Source: JAAEQG01 sp023133475 | GTDB lineage: Bacteria; Planctomycetota; Phycisphaerae; UBA1845 | Direction: 5' to 3' | Assembly: GCA_030631415.1 (NCBI GenBank) | Contig: DAOVLE010000010.1 | Span: 1-44,227, forward strand | DNA: 44,227 nt | In this document: in pieces, positions 1 to 8,752 of the stretch | Numbering within the stretch: the first letter of the stretch is position 1 | How the letters are laid out: every line of letters starts with the position of its first letter | Translations under genes and position numbers: made by a program | The notes under the pieces: model-generated | Told to the model about the DNA's origin: nothing | Databases searched by the model: none | Seen by the model: only the letters and a program-made list of their open reading frames with translations

Positions 1-348
1 GACAAGTCCGCAGCGTTTAGCGGCGACCCGAAGGGGAGCGTGTAGATGGGGGTACACGGCGGAGCAGCGCGGAGCGGGGAGAATTGATAATCAACGTAGG
101 GCGGGTTCTACCCGCCGCGCGATGCCACAATGGCGGGTGAAACCCGCCCTACAACTGTGATTACGCCGTTTTCTCAGTTTTTCACGCTCCCCGTTGGGGA
201 GCCGCTAAACGCTGCGGATTTGTCGCCGCTAAACACGCCGGCGCGGTTGCGATCGCCACGCTTCTCCATTCTCCATTCTCCATTCTCTGCGTGCTCCGCA
301 GTGGATTAGATGCGATTGCCCTGCCCTGGCGGGTGAAACCCGCCCTAC
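1..348. repeat. Composite palindromic repeat block upstream of the pilT-like gene
   Basis: There is no credible gene in the first 497 bases. The stretch is built from repeat families that recur elsewhere in the window. Family B (core GCGTTTAGCGGCGACCC) is at 1-40 and again inverted at 184-226. A pair of family A arms (GTAGGGCGGGT and its complement) is at 96-152, between the two B copies. Family C (CTCCATTCTCCATTCTC followed by GTGGATTAGATGCGATTGCC) is at 262-320. A further A palindrome is at 328-348. Bases 349-497 hold the leader of the next gene, with a clear AGGAGG at 488-493. The same B/A/C combination recurs near 20.5 and 29.3 kb. Confidence 0.8.
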
Positions 349-497
349 TTGATGCGGAGAGCTGGATCATTAGAATAGTAAGGCTGCGATACGGCGCTGC
401 GGTGAGGCTCTGCGGCAAAGCGTCTCCAAGTGGACTATAATCGCATAACCGGCGAGAGGATGTCGGTCTGATGCGACCGTAACAGGCAGGAGGTTTC

Positions 498-1667
498 GTG
501 GAGAACACCGACCAAGACAAGGAAACTGAGAGCGTAACCCCTCCCCCATCAGATTCTTCCCAACCGGGCAAGAGAGGTATCGCACGGGTTGACAAGTATT
601 TTCGTTCGGCGATGAAAATGGGGGCTTCGGACCTCCATCTCAAAGCCGGCTCACCCGCGCATGTGAGGCTGGATGGGCGTGTCCGGCCGTTGCAGGGCGA
701 TCCCTTTAGCAGTGAAGCCATCGAGAAGATGATGTATGAGATCATGTCGCCCGAGTTGCAGGATCTGTTCGAGGAGAAAGGAGCCTGCGATTTTGCCCGT
801 CAAGTGGGCGATTCACGTTTTCGCATCAATGTGTTCCGGCAGCGGGGGTTGACCTCCGTAGCCGCCCGCCGGATTCCCAGGGATATCCTCAGTTACGATG
901 CCCTGCACCTGCCGCCGGTGCTCGAGAAGCTGGCTGAGCATCGCCAGGGGCTTATTCTGCTGACCGGGATCACCGGTAGCGGCAAGAGCACCACCATCGC
1001 CTCGATGCTGCAACAGATCAACGAGAGTCGAGCGTGCCATATCGTCACCGTCGAAGACCCGATCGAGTTTGTCTACGAGGACAAGAAGGCCTTCGTCAAC
1101 CAGCGGGAGATCGGTCTTGACGTGGCGGACTTCCACGATGCGTTGAAATACCTGATGCGTCAGGACCCCGACGTGGTGCTGATCGGCGAGTTGCGTGACG
1201 AGGAGACCTTTTCGGCAGCCTTGCAGGCGGCGGAGTCGGGTCACTTGTGTTTCGGGACCATCCACGCCTCGAGTTGCGCAGGGGCGATTTCGCGTCTTCT
1301 GGAGCTGTTTCCAGAGCAAACCAGGTCGCTGATCCGCAGTTCCCTCCAGTTCAACTTGCAGGCGATCATCTGCCAGAAGTTGCTGTCGGGCATTCAGAAG
1401 GACGTCCCCCGAATCCCAGCGGTGGAGGTCATGATCGCCAACTCCACCGTTCGCAAGCTGATCGGCGAAGCCCGGGACAAAGACCTCAACAGCGTGATCA
1501 AAAACTCCTACCACGAGGGGATGCTGGATTTCACCGAATCCCTCCGTAGGCTGGTCGAAATGGAGATGATCTCGGTCAAAACCGCTTATGAAAACGCGCC
1601 CAACCCGGAGGAACTCAAGATGCGTCTCAAGGGGATTACGGTGAGTAGCGGAGGCATTATCGGCTAG
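498..1667 (+). CDS. pilT: PilT-like type IV pilus retraction ATPase
   Basis: This is a hexameric secretion-type ATPase of the PilT/GspE superfamily. Family members power pilus retraction at the cytoplasmic base of the pilus. The 389-residue product has all catalytic boxes: Walker A GITGSGKST at about 157-165, Asp box TVEDPIEF at about 184-191, Walker B DPDVVLIGELRD at about 223-234 and His box GHLCFGTIHA at about 248-257. An N-terminal tail of about 30 residues precedes the usual PilT start and is Pro/Ser-rich. The start is GTG, chosen because AGGAGG lies 4 bases upstream (488-493). The next gene encodes a related but catalytically degenerate protein. No pilin or PilC gene is in view, so whether it drives twitching, DNA uptake or a secretion-like machine cannot be told. 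Confidence 0.92.
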   Translation: MENTDQDKETESVTPPPSDSSQPGKRGIARVDKYFRSAMKMGASDLHLKAGSPAHVRLDGRVRPLQGDPFSSEAIEKMMYEIMSPELQDLFEEKGACDFARQVGDSRFRINVFRQRGLTSVAARRIPRDILSYDALHLPPVLEKLAEHRQGLILLTGITGSGKSTTIASMLQQINESRACHIVTVEDPIEFVYEDKKAFVNQREIGLDVADFHDALKYLMRQDPDVVLIGELRDEETFSAALQAAESGHLCFGTIHASSCAGAISRLLELFPEQTRSLIRSSLQFNLQAIICQKLLSGIQKDVPRIPAVEVMIANSTVRKLIGEARDKDLNSVIKNSYHEGMLDFTESLRRLVEMEMISVKTAYENAPNPEELKMRLKGITVSSGGIIG

Positions 1668-1728
1668 CCCCAATGTTTCACTGCGGAGCACTTGGCGCGG
1701 CCCACAACCAAAGAGGGCAAGAGGAGAA

Positions 1729-1889
1729 ATCCGCAGATTACACAGATTGCACAGATTGATAAAAAAGCAGGTATGCCCAAACCGATCTTTGCTATTTCCC
1801 GGGCGCGTTCTCGCAAATCTGTGTAATCTGTGTAATCTGCGGATAGATGTAGGGTGGGTGAAACCTCGCGAAGCGAGGTGGAACCCACC
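1729..1889. repeat. Family E inverted repeat followed by a family A palindrome
   Basis: An inverted pair built from CCGCAGATTACACAGATT-type units lies at 1729-1760 and, complemented, at about 1814-1844. The spacer between them is about 50 bases. A family A element (GTAGGGTGGGTGAAACC, then a CTCGCGAAGCGAG hairpin, then GGTGGAACCCACC) follows at 1849-1889. A second copy of this E-A arrangement is at 5376-5654, and the two E spacers share short similar stretches, so they are related elements rather than chance palindromes. The block separates the pilT-like gene from the next gene and could also act as a transcript-end hairpin. Confidence 0.8.
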
Positions 1890-1931
1890 ACCCGGTGTCC
1901 CCAGACCACTATAATCGGACATTGCAAGAAC

Positions 1932-3602
1932 ATGTATATCGCACTTTTCAGCTTGGCACAGATCGAACTGGGAGGCTACTTCAGCTACATCAAGCTGGGC
2001 GCCATATCGGCGTTTGTTGTAGGATGGGCCTTCGCCTGCCAGTGGGCGGACACGGACGCCGAATTCGTCAAGACCAAACGCGAGCAATGGAATCTCATCG
2101 TGCTCAGCGGTGGGGTTGCGGGTTTGTTCGCGTTGCTTTTCCTGCCTTGGCCTGGGAACCTGGTTTTCCTGGGTCTGGCATTTTTCGTTTTGTTGTCCGG
2201 TGGGGGGCTGTTGGCGTATGTTCTTCATCGCAACGGGCGAGTGGTGCTCAATGCCCGCGTGCTCACCGTGTCTCACATAAAACGCACGCTGGCGCGAACC
2301 AAAAACGACAAGATGGAAAAACAGGACAAAGGCATCCGGGTAATGCTGGCCACCGAGGACGGCAAGTCGGTGAAGCGCCCGCAGGACCCGAATGAAATCG
2401 CGGGATTCGACGAACTCCAGGAGTTGCTGTTCGATGCCTTATGGCGGCGAGCCACCCAGGTGGACCTCGCGATCGGGGCGGAAAAGGCCCGGGTCATCTA
2501 TCGCATCGACGGGGTGCCCTTGGAGAAACCCGAAGGCTTGTCGGTCGAATCCGCCGATCGGGTGATTACATACTTGAAGAAGCTGACCGGGCTCAATCCC
2601 GAGGAGCGTCGTCGCCCGCAGACCGGGTGTTTACGGGCGGCGTTGTTGGCCGACGCGGGCAACTTGGCCAAGGTCGAGGTAATAACCTCGGGCTCGACCG
2701 CCGGCGAGCGCTTGCGGCTTATGACGCATTCCCCGGCGGAACTCAAGCGAATCGGCGAGTTGGGTTTGGTGGAGAGCAGGGTCGAAAACTTCCGTAAACT
2801 CATCAAGGCCCCCGCCGGGCTGGTGATCTTCAGCGGCCCCAAACAGAGCGGGATCACCACCACCCAGTATGCGGTGATGCGTGAGCACGATGCGTTCATG
2901 CAGAACCTGCACACCATGGAAAAAACGCCGCTGCTGGAGTTGGACAACATCACCCAGCACCGATACCGCAATGACCCGGATATCAACTACGCCCGTCAGC
3001 TTCAGACCGTGTTGCGTCGTGAGCCGGACGTGATGCTTATCGGTGAGTGTGAGGATCGTGAGACCGCCGAATTGGCCTGCAAGGCGGCTATGGACGACAA
3101 GAAAATATACCTGGCCATCGAGGCGGGCAGCACTATCGATGCTCTGGCACGTTTTATGGCCTTTGTGGAGAACCCGCCGCTGGCGGCAAAGGGCTTGCTT
3201 GCGGTGATCAATCAGCGGTTGATTCGGGTTCTGTGCGAGACCTGCCGCGAGTCCTACAAGCCCGACGAGAAGCTCTTGCGCAAGGCAAACCTGCCCGCCG
3301 ACAGAATCGACATGTTCTACCGTAAACCTCCTGAACCGATTCTCGACAAGCGCGGGCGTGAGATCATTTGTCAGACTTGCCGCGGAAGCGGATACGCCGG
3401 GCGCACGGCGGTCTTCGAGTTGCTGATGGTGGACAAGGAAATCAAGATGCTGGTGGCCAAGGGTGCGCCGATGAAGGCGATCAAGGCCCAGGCCCGCAAA
3501 AACCGGATGTATTACCTCCAGGAAGAGGGGCTTTTGAAGGTGATCGACGGAACTACCAGTCTTAACGAAGTTCTGCGTGGCCTACGCGCAGACAGTCAAT
3601 AG
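1932..3602 (+). CDS. Membrane-tethered PilB/GspE-like protein with degenerate nucleotide site
   Basis: The 556-residue product has about three N-terminal membrane segments (roughly residues 18-38, 56-72 and 77-97) and then a type II secretion/type IV pilus ATPase fold. The expected Walker A reads GPKQSGITTT (about 302-311): the lysine codon is ATC (Ile) at 2853-2855. The His box has become YLAIEAGS and the Asp box MEKTPLLELD. The Walker B-like EPDVMLIGECED and the C-terminal CETC...CQTC zinc motif typical of PilB/GspE remain. I infer a non-hydrolysing structural or regulatory partner, perhaps of the PilT-like protein. I chose the ATG at 1932 because an upstream in-frame start at 1854 would translate the family A repeat. 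The frame is open and conserved in character, so it is not an obvious pseudogene. Confidence 0.8.
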   Translation: MYIALFSLAQIELGGYFSYIKLGAISAFVVGWAFACQWADTDAEFVKTKREQWNLIVLSGGVAGLFALLFLPWPGNLVFLGLAFFVLLSGGGLLAYVLHRNGRVVLNARVLTVSHIKRTLARTKNDKMEKQDKGIRVMLATEDGKSVKRPQDPNEIAGFDELQELLFDALWRRATQVDLAIGAEKARVIYRIDGVPLEKPEGLSVESADRVITYLKKLTGLNPEERRRPQTGCLRAALLADAGNLAKVEVITSGSTAGERLRLMTHSPAELKRIGELGLVESRVENFRKLIKAPAGLVIFSGPKQSGITTTQYAVMREHDAFMQNLHTMEKTPLLELDNITQHRYRNDPDINYARQLQTVLRREPDVMLIGECEDRETAELACKAAMDDKKIYLAIEAGSTIDALARFMAFVENPPLAAKGLLAVINQRLIRVLCETCRESYKPDEKLLRKANLPADRIDMFYRKPPEPILDKRGREIICQTCRGSGYAGRTAVFELLMVDKEIKMLVAKGAPMKAIKAQARKNRMYYLQEEGLLKVIDGTTSLNEVLRGLRADSQ

Positions 3603-3615
3603 AAGGAGACGCATC

Positions 3616-5379
3616 ATGTGGTTGCCGTTGGGGCTGCTTTTGCTGCTGTTGGCCGTCACTTATTTTCACGTCATTCAGGGGATGTTCAGTGCCCTGCTCA
3701 GTGCGGTTCTGGCGATACTGTGTTCGGTTTTGGCTTTCGCCACCTTCGAGTACATCGCGGTGCATGTTTTGGCCTCGTTCAAGCCGGACTATGCCTTGGG
3801 CTTGTCGCTTATGGGCATGTTCATTCTGCCGCTGCTCATCTTGCGGGTGACGTTGGACAAGCTGGTGCACCGTGCCTGCCTGCTTCCGCTGGTGGTGGAC
3901 AAGGCGGGCGGGTTGGTGTTTGGGGTTGTTGCTGCTTATGTGATGGTGGGCATGTTGGGGATTTGCCTCCAGCTCATACCGTTTGGGACCGGCGTTCTGA
4001 CCTTTGCCCGGGTGGACCGCGAGGACCCCACCAAGGAGCAGCATGAGCTGTGGCTCAAGTCGGATCGGTTCGTGGTGAAGCTGGCTTCGATGCTCTCCGA
4101 CGGGGTGCTCAGCGGGGAGCGATCCTTTACGGAGATACACCCTGATTTCATGACGGAAGTGGGCTGGATCGAGGGGGTGGTGCCCAGGCCGAAGAAAGAG
4201 GGTATACCCGGTGTCCGCCGGGGTGTGCGGCGTTTTGCGCCTCCGGGCTCGATGAGGGTGCTGGCAGTCAGTGATGATGAGACCTACATCTACCGCTGGA
4301 TTGCCCCAAAACGCCGCGAGCCCGACCCGACACTGGAACCCAAGAAGGCTGATCCGGGGAACAAGTTTATCAGGGTCCAGATGGCTCTCGAGCCTGAAGC
4401 CCAGGACGCGGACAAGCAACACCGCTTCACCCTTTTCCAGGTGCGGTTGGTAGGCAAACGCGGGGACGACCCGGAGCAGTACCATGCCATCGCGGCGGCA
4501 GACCCCGAGGAGGGTGATAAGCTGATCTATGACATCAAGGGCCAAAGCGACATGCCGTTTGTGGGGTGGTTGTTGAAGCCCGCTCGCGTCGGCGGGAAAG
4601 CGGTGGTGGACGTTGCGTTCGAGGTGCCCAGTGACTTCACTCCGGATTTCATCGAGTACAAGAGCGGAGCCAGGGACATCCTCAAGCTGGGCAAACGCAT
4701 CGTTGGCTCGGAGGCTTCGGGCGAAGGTGCGGCGGGGAGTGCCTCGACGCCGGGGGCAGTGCCTCCGAGCCAAGCGCAAGCTCGCCGGGGGCGGGTTACC
4801 GGGCTTGCGGTGACCGGTTCGTTTTTTGGCGATTCGTTCCCCGATGGGCTGGTTATGACTGCCTATCAAAGTAGGGACGTGGAGATCAACAACGCCAGGG
4901 ACGCGCTAACGTCCGGGCATCTGCACGGCACGCTGGACAAGCAGGGCAAGCGCGAACGAAATCCGCCAGTTGCGCGTTTTGCGGTGCCCGACGACAAGCG
5001 CCTATTCCACCTCAGCACCGAGAGCCTGCAAGCCGGCAGCATGCTGGGCAAGGCTCTGAACCTGGCCATCACCACGGTGCAGAATTACGTGGTGACCGAC
5101 AGTGCCGGGCGCCAGTACATTCCCGTGGGAGCTTACGTCATTGCCAAGCTTGGTACCACACCATACGTCGAGATCCAGTATTTTCCCGAGTATGCCGAGC
5201 AAGCCGGTCGAGGTCTTTACCCATGGGCCAGGCTCCGTCAGAATCATCTGCGTGGCGATTATACACTCGTGTATCTCTACCTGATTGATCCGGGCGCCAA
5301 GCTGACTCGTTTCAGCACTGGCGGCAGTTCCAGTCGTAGCGTCGACCTGAGCACAATGAATCTCGTAGCCCCCAAGTAG
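3616..5379 (+). CDS. CvpA-like multi-pass membrane protein with large C-terminal domain
   Basis: The first 130 or so residues hold four hydrophobic segments, including an FSALLSAVLAILCSVLAF stretch, arranged like the CvpA (colicin V production) membrane family. About 450 mostly soluble residues follow, and I do not recognise them. They include a Gly/Ala/Ser/Pro linker with GEGAAGSAST. The start at 3616 is preferred because AAGGAG lies at 3603-3608. An earlier in-frame ATG at 3577 would overlap the preceding gene by 26 bases. The small spacing suggests one transcript with the PilB-like gene. The stop codon TAG (5377-5379) is the TAG of a family A repeat (GTAGGGTGGG), so the present C-terminus was set by the repeat. 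Function is unknown; association with the secretion-type ATPases is an inference from position. Confidence 0.7.
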   Translation: MWLPLGLLLLLLAVTYFHVIQGMFSALLSAVLAILCSVLAFATFEYIAVHVLASFKPDYALGLSLMGMFILPLLILRVTLDKLVHRACLLPLVVDKAGGLVFGVVAAYVMVGMLGICLQLIPFGTGVLTFARVDREDPTKEQHELWLKSDRFVVKLASMLSDGVLSGERSFTEIHPDFMTEVGWIEGVVPRPKKEGIPGVRRGVRRFAPPGSMRVLAVSDDETYIYRWIAPKRREPDPTLEPKKADPGNKFIRVQMALEPEAQDADKQHRFTLFQVRLVGKRGDDPEQYHAIAAADPEEGDKLIYDIKGQSDMPFVGWLLKPARVGGKAVVDVAFEVPSDFTPDFIEYKSGARDILKLGKRIVGSEASGEGAAGSASTPGAVPPSQAQARRGRVTGLAVTGSFFGDSFPDGLVMTAYQSRDVEINNARDALTSGHLHGTLDKQGKRERNPPVARFAVPDDKRLFHLSTESLQAGSMLGKALNLAITTVQNYVVTDSAGRQYIPVGAYVIAKLGTTPYVEIQYFPEYAEQAGRGLYPWARLRQNHLRGDYTLVYLYLIDPGAKLTRFSTGGSSSRSVDLSTMNLVAPK

Positions 5380-5654
5380 GGTGGGTGGAGCTTCGCGAAG
5401 CGAAGCGTAACCCACCGCACCAAGTGGAGACCGAATGGTGGGTGGGGCAAAGCAAGGAATCCGCAGATTTCACAGATTTCACAGATTTTGTAGAAAAGTG
5501 TGGCGATGGAACTATCTCGGGCAAATCATCTGCGTCATCTGCGCAATCTGCGGATTGGATCGCGCCCAGCGGGGACGCCACACGCTGCACCAACTGGGAA
5601 CTGGGAACCGAATGGTGGGTTCCACCTCGCTCCGCGAGGTTTCACCCACCCTAC
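5376..5654. repeat. A-E-A repeat cluster between convergent genes
   Basis: Family A elements are at 5376-5416 and 5614-5654. They flank a family E inverted repeat at 5459-5556 (CCGCAGATTTCACAGATTTC and the complementary GCGCAATCTGCGGATT). The first A supplies the stop codon of the upstream plus-strand gene. The second A, with some flanking sequence, is translated as the last 40 or so codons of the minus-strand HEAT-repeat gene. A longer version of the A unit is visible here and at 17352-17422: both carry CACCTGGAAACCATG (or its complement) next to the GTAGGG core. Confidence 0.8.
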
Positions 5655-6716
5655 GTTCGGTGTCTTTTTCATGGTTTCCAGGTGGAAGGTGAGTTGCACG
5701 ATTGCCATCGCCGCTGCCAATTGCACTCGCGGGTCTTCGTCGTTGTTCATACGCTCGCGCAGAGCGGGCAACGCATCGAGGTTCCCGATCGCCCCCAGCG
5801 CGTGGGCAGCCAGAGGCCGAATGCGCATGACCTGCACCTCCGGCGGGTCCTTCCGGTCGCCCTTGCGAGGTTTGTTGAAGCCCAACGCCCGCCGCGCGAC
5901 CGCATACCCGACATCCAGGCCAAGATAACCCAGCCCCTTGGCGGCAGCCAGTTTCGTCTCCAGATGAGTGGCATTCTCAAGCCTAAGACGGAAAAGGTCC
6001 TCGAGGCTGGGATCCCTGGCCTCTGCCAATGCCAGCAGGGCGAAGGTCTGCTGAGCCCCATCGCCGGAATAAGCGTCAAACTTAAGTTGCTGCAAGGCTT
6101 CCTCGCTACCGAGAAGGGCCATCGACTCCATCGCCTGAAGGCGTAAGCCTTCATCGCCGAACATCATCGCCCGGGCCAACAGCGGGATGGCACCCTCTTC
6201 GCCCAGTCGCCCCAGGAGCATGGCGGTATTACGGCGAACCTCCGGATTCTCATGTTCGAGCAGGAAATCAGCCAACCGTTGCGAGTGTTGCGAATTGCCC
6301 ATCCGGTGCAGGGCGAAAATGGCGGCGGCTTGCACGCTGGGGTCCGGATCAGTCAGCAGACTCTCGATCCGAGGCAACGAGACCCTGTCATGCAGCACGC
6401 CCAAAGCGGCACAGGCGGCAAAACGCACGCCAGGATGCTCGTCACTCAAAGCGGTCCGAATCCAGGGCAACCCGCGCTCCGGCGCCACCTTCTGCAACGC
6501 TTCGACAGCCTGGGCGCGAACCGTCGCCAATGCTTCATAGTGGGTGCCCTGCTTCAACGCCAGCATGGCCCGATCACGTAGGGTCTTGCACTCCTGGCGC
6601 GACAGCGGCGAGCTGCACCCGCTACAAAGCAACAATGCACCACACAAATGCAGGATGGGCAATGCCCACCACACCGCAACACACCGGAGGTTGTGCCGGG
6701 CTACCCGCAGGTTCAT
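5535..6716 (-). CDS. HEAT-repeat lipoprotein with a repeat-derived C-terminus
   Basis: The 393-residue product begins with a signal peptide ending ALLLCSGCSS; Cys34 is the likely lipidated residue. It continues with serial alpha-helical HEAT repeats, for example HPGVRFAACAALGVL, DPSVQAAAIFALHRMG and NPEVRRNTAMLLGRLG. These usually form a curved protein-binding scaffold, here probably periplasmic. The ATG at 6716-6714 overlaps the stop of the upstream lnt gene as ATGA, so translation is coupled. The last roughly 45 residues (from HLETMKKTPNVGW) are encoded by dispersed repeat sequence, and the native end has evidently been replaced. The partner protein is not identifiable. Coupling to Lnt, which matures lipoproteins, fits the predicted lipid anchor. 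Confidence 0.8.
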   Translation of the reverse strand: MNLRVARHNLRCVAVWWALPILHLCGALLLCSGCSSPLSRQECKTLRDRAMLALKQGTHYEALATVRAQAVEALQKVAPERGLPWIRTALSDEHPGVRFAACAALGVLHDRVSLPRIESLLTDPDPSVQAAAIFALHRMGNSQHSQRLADFLLEHENPEVRRNTAMLLGRLGEEGAIPLLARAMMFGDEGLRLQAMESMALLGSEEALQQLKFDAYSGDGAQQTFALLALAEARDPSLEDLFRLRLENATHLETKLAAAKGLGYLGLDVGYAVARRALGFNKPRKGDRKDPPEVQVMRIRPLAAHALGAIGNLDALPALRERMNNDEDPRVQLAAAMAIVQLTFHLETMKKTPNVGWVKPRGARWNPPFGSQFPVGAACGVPAGRDPIRRLRR

Positions 6717-8464
6717 GCCGCCTCCTCCCGGCTCTGCCCCTCGCGGCGACGGGTCAACGCCCGCACGACGAAATAGTCCACATAAGCCAACAACCACAGA
6801 GCCATGCAGGCCCGAGCGAAAACATCCCCGATACGCGAATAGACCGTGTGCCGCGAGTCGGTCATTACGCGAGCCACCGAAAACCCGTCGATCCCTGGGC
6901 CGTGGCAACGCCCGTCCCGAGTCACCAGATCGCGGATGGCACCGTTGGGGTCGATAAATCCGCTGATTCCCGTGTTGACCGCCCGGGCGATCCCCACCCG
7001 GTTCTCCACCGCACGAAATGCCCCAATAGCCAAGTGCTGCGGCAACTCGTTGGAGTGCAGGAACCATCCGTCATTGCTGATATTCAACAGGAAATCGACC
7101 TGCTTCACCCCGTCAGGCCCAGTGACGAACCGGCGACTCACGTAGGGCATGACGTCTTCGTAGCAGATGGGGACGCCGAAGTGATACTCGCAGCCGCCCT
7201 GGGACGGGGCTTTCATGCTGAAGACCTTGAACTCCGTTCCGGGCGTGAGGGAATACTCGTAGATGCCCTCCTTTATCCAGGCCAACGGCACAAAGCGGTG
7301 CAACCAGAAATACAGAGAACGCAGCTTCCCATGGCGGAATGGGATGAACTCGCCAAACACCACCCGATGGTTTTTGTCATACCGCCCTGCCGGCGAACCA
7401 TCGGGCAGAAACACAAACGCGGAGTTGTAATTGAGTTCCTTGGCTCGCAGGCTGAGCGGTGTAAGCTCGAGCGAGAACGCCCCGGTGACCACGGTGGATT
7501 GGGTGTGTCGTGCCCAGTCCCGAAAGAGGTCGTAGCAGACGCGAGACCACCGCACCGCGACGTTTCGGTCGGGGGGCAATTCGCGCAGTTCCTTGTTGAG
7601 GTACATAGGCCACGGCGTCTCGGGGAGCAGAAACAGATCGGGCTGGTGGTCGGCGGCTTCACCCATCAGTTCGAAGTACCGATCCGTTTTTTCCTCTGGG
7701 CGTTTGGGGTTGGCAACTTGCTCCACAAACAACGGGTAGTCTCCTTGGATCACCGCCACGCGGGGGCCTGGTGAGGTGGTGCCTCGGTGCAGTTGTATCT
7801 GCCCGTAGACCAGCGACCCCACAAGCAAAACCCCGGCAAACCCCGGGCCAACCCACCGCCACCGGGGTTGGGGAACTGCGGTCGGGCCGCCCTCGCCCGC
7901 CAGGCGCGGCAGTAGTAGGTCGAGAATCGCGCCGTTCACCGCCGCCACCACGAAGGTCACCGCGTAGGCCCCGAACAGGTCGCTTATCTGGATTATGCTC
8001 AGGAACCGGTATTGGCTGTGGCCTAGGAAGAACCACGGAAAGCCGGTGAGCATCCACGCACGCACATACTCGATCCCCACCCAGATAATCGGCAGCCCGA
8101 CCGCCGCCGGCAACCGCCGCCTTCGCACCCAATGACGTAGCGGGCACGCCACCAGTGGGAAGTACGCCGCGAGGCAGGCTGACCAGACCACATAACCCGC
8201 CCCGGTCACGTGCCATATCCAGAACATATTGATGAGGAAGAAGGCAAAACCGGCCAGAAAGCTCGAAATGTATACCCGCCTCGGGTTGGTCGAGGTGCTG
8301 ACCACCACCAACCAGGGGACCAGACAGAAAAAAGCCACGATCCCCCACGAAACCGGCGGGAAGATCAGGCTTTTCAACCCGACGGTGCCGGCGGTGAGCA
8401 ATGCGATCACCTTCATCGAATCGGCGGTGAATAGTTGACGGCGTTCCATGTTCCGCGGTGGCAT
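6713..8464 (-). CDS. lnt: Apolipoprotein N-acyltransferase
   Basis: Lnt transfers an acyl chain from phospholipid to the N-terminal cysteine of lipoproteins in the inner membrane of Gram-negative bacteria. The 583-residue product has an N-terminal polytopic half and a C-terminal nitrilase-fold half. The catalytic triad is visible: Glu282 in LLPETPWP, Lys364 in YDKNHRVVFGEF and Cys434 in GVPICYED. The start is uncertain. ATG codons at 8554, 8464 and 8449 are in frame and none has a good ribosome-binding site; sequence further upstream is dispersed repeat. I used 8464, which leaves a short Arg/Pro-rich tail before the first membrane helix. The gene overlaps the downstream HEAT lipoprotein gene by four bases. 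Confidence 0.9.
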   Translation of the reverse strand: MPPRNMERRQLFTADSMKVIALLTAGTVGLKSLIFPPVSWGIVAFFCLVPWLVVVSTSTNPRRVYISSFLAGFAFFLINMFWIWHVTGAGYVVWSACLAAYFPLVACPLRHWVRRRRLPAAVGLPIIWVGIEYVRAWMLTGFPWFFLGHSQYRFLSIIQISDLFGAYAVTFVVAAVNGAILDLLLPRLAGEGGPTAVPQPRWRWVGPGFAGVLLVGSLVYGQIQLHRGTTSPGPRVAVIQGDYPLFVEQVANPKRPEEKTDRYFELMGEAADHQPDLFLLPETPWPMYLNKELRELPPDRNVAVRWSRVCYDLFRDWARHTQSTVVTGAFSLELTPLSLRAKELNYNSAFVFLPDGSPAGRYDKNHRVVFGEFIPFRHGKLRSLYFWLHRFVPLAWIKEGIYEYSLTPGTEFKVFSMKAPSQGGCEYHFGVPICYEDVMPYVSRRFVTGPDGVKQVDFLLNISNDGWFLHSNELPQHLAIGAFRAVENRVGIARAVNTGISGFIDPNGAIRDLVTRDGRCHGPGIDGFSVARVMTDSRHTVYSRIGDVFARACMALWLLAYVDYFVVRALTRRREGQSREEAA

Positions 8465-8591
8465 GGGGCTTGTCGGTTTGTTTTTGCGAGAGGATTTCAA
8501 CGTCTCACCATCCACGGTCGCCCGGGCTGTCTTTCGCCGTGCCTGTTGCGGCATTGTGTCACGGGCGCCGAAGGCGGTCAACGCCTGGCAA

Positions 8592-8751
8592 GTAGAGCGG
8601 GTTTCACCCGCCTTTTTGGCATGGGGCGGTTTTCGTCGCTTTGGGCCACCCACCAATCAGTACCGCGACCGTAAGGGAGCGGCCCTACTTGGATAGGCCG
8701 CTCCCTTACGGTCGCGGTACTGATCGAATCGGCGGGTGGAACCCGCCCTAC
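8592..8751. repeat. 29-bp perfect inverted repeat flanked by family A palindromes
   Basis: A perfect 29-bp inverted repeat occupies 8656-8684 and 8696-8724 with an 11-base loop; its arm contains CCGTAAGGGAGCGGCC. Family A palindromes lie on either side, at 8592-8612 and 8731-8751. A single arm of the 29-bp sequence, with one mismatch, occurs alone at 12984-13012, so it is a dispersed element. The hairpin is strong enough to end transcripts from either side, but no U-tract follows it. Confidence 0.85.
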
Positions 8752-8752
8752 A

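Noticed and set aside
813..2276. Long minus-strand open frame opposite the pilT-like and PilB-like genes
   Set aside because: It overlaps two strongly supported plus-strand genes, has no recognisable domain or ribosome-binding site and is rich in residues expected from reversed GC-rich codons.
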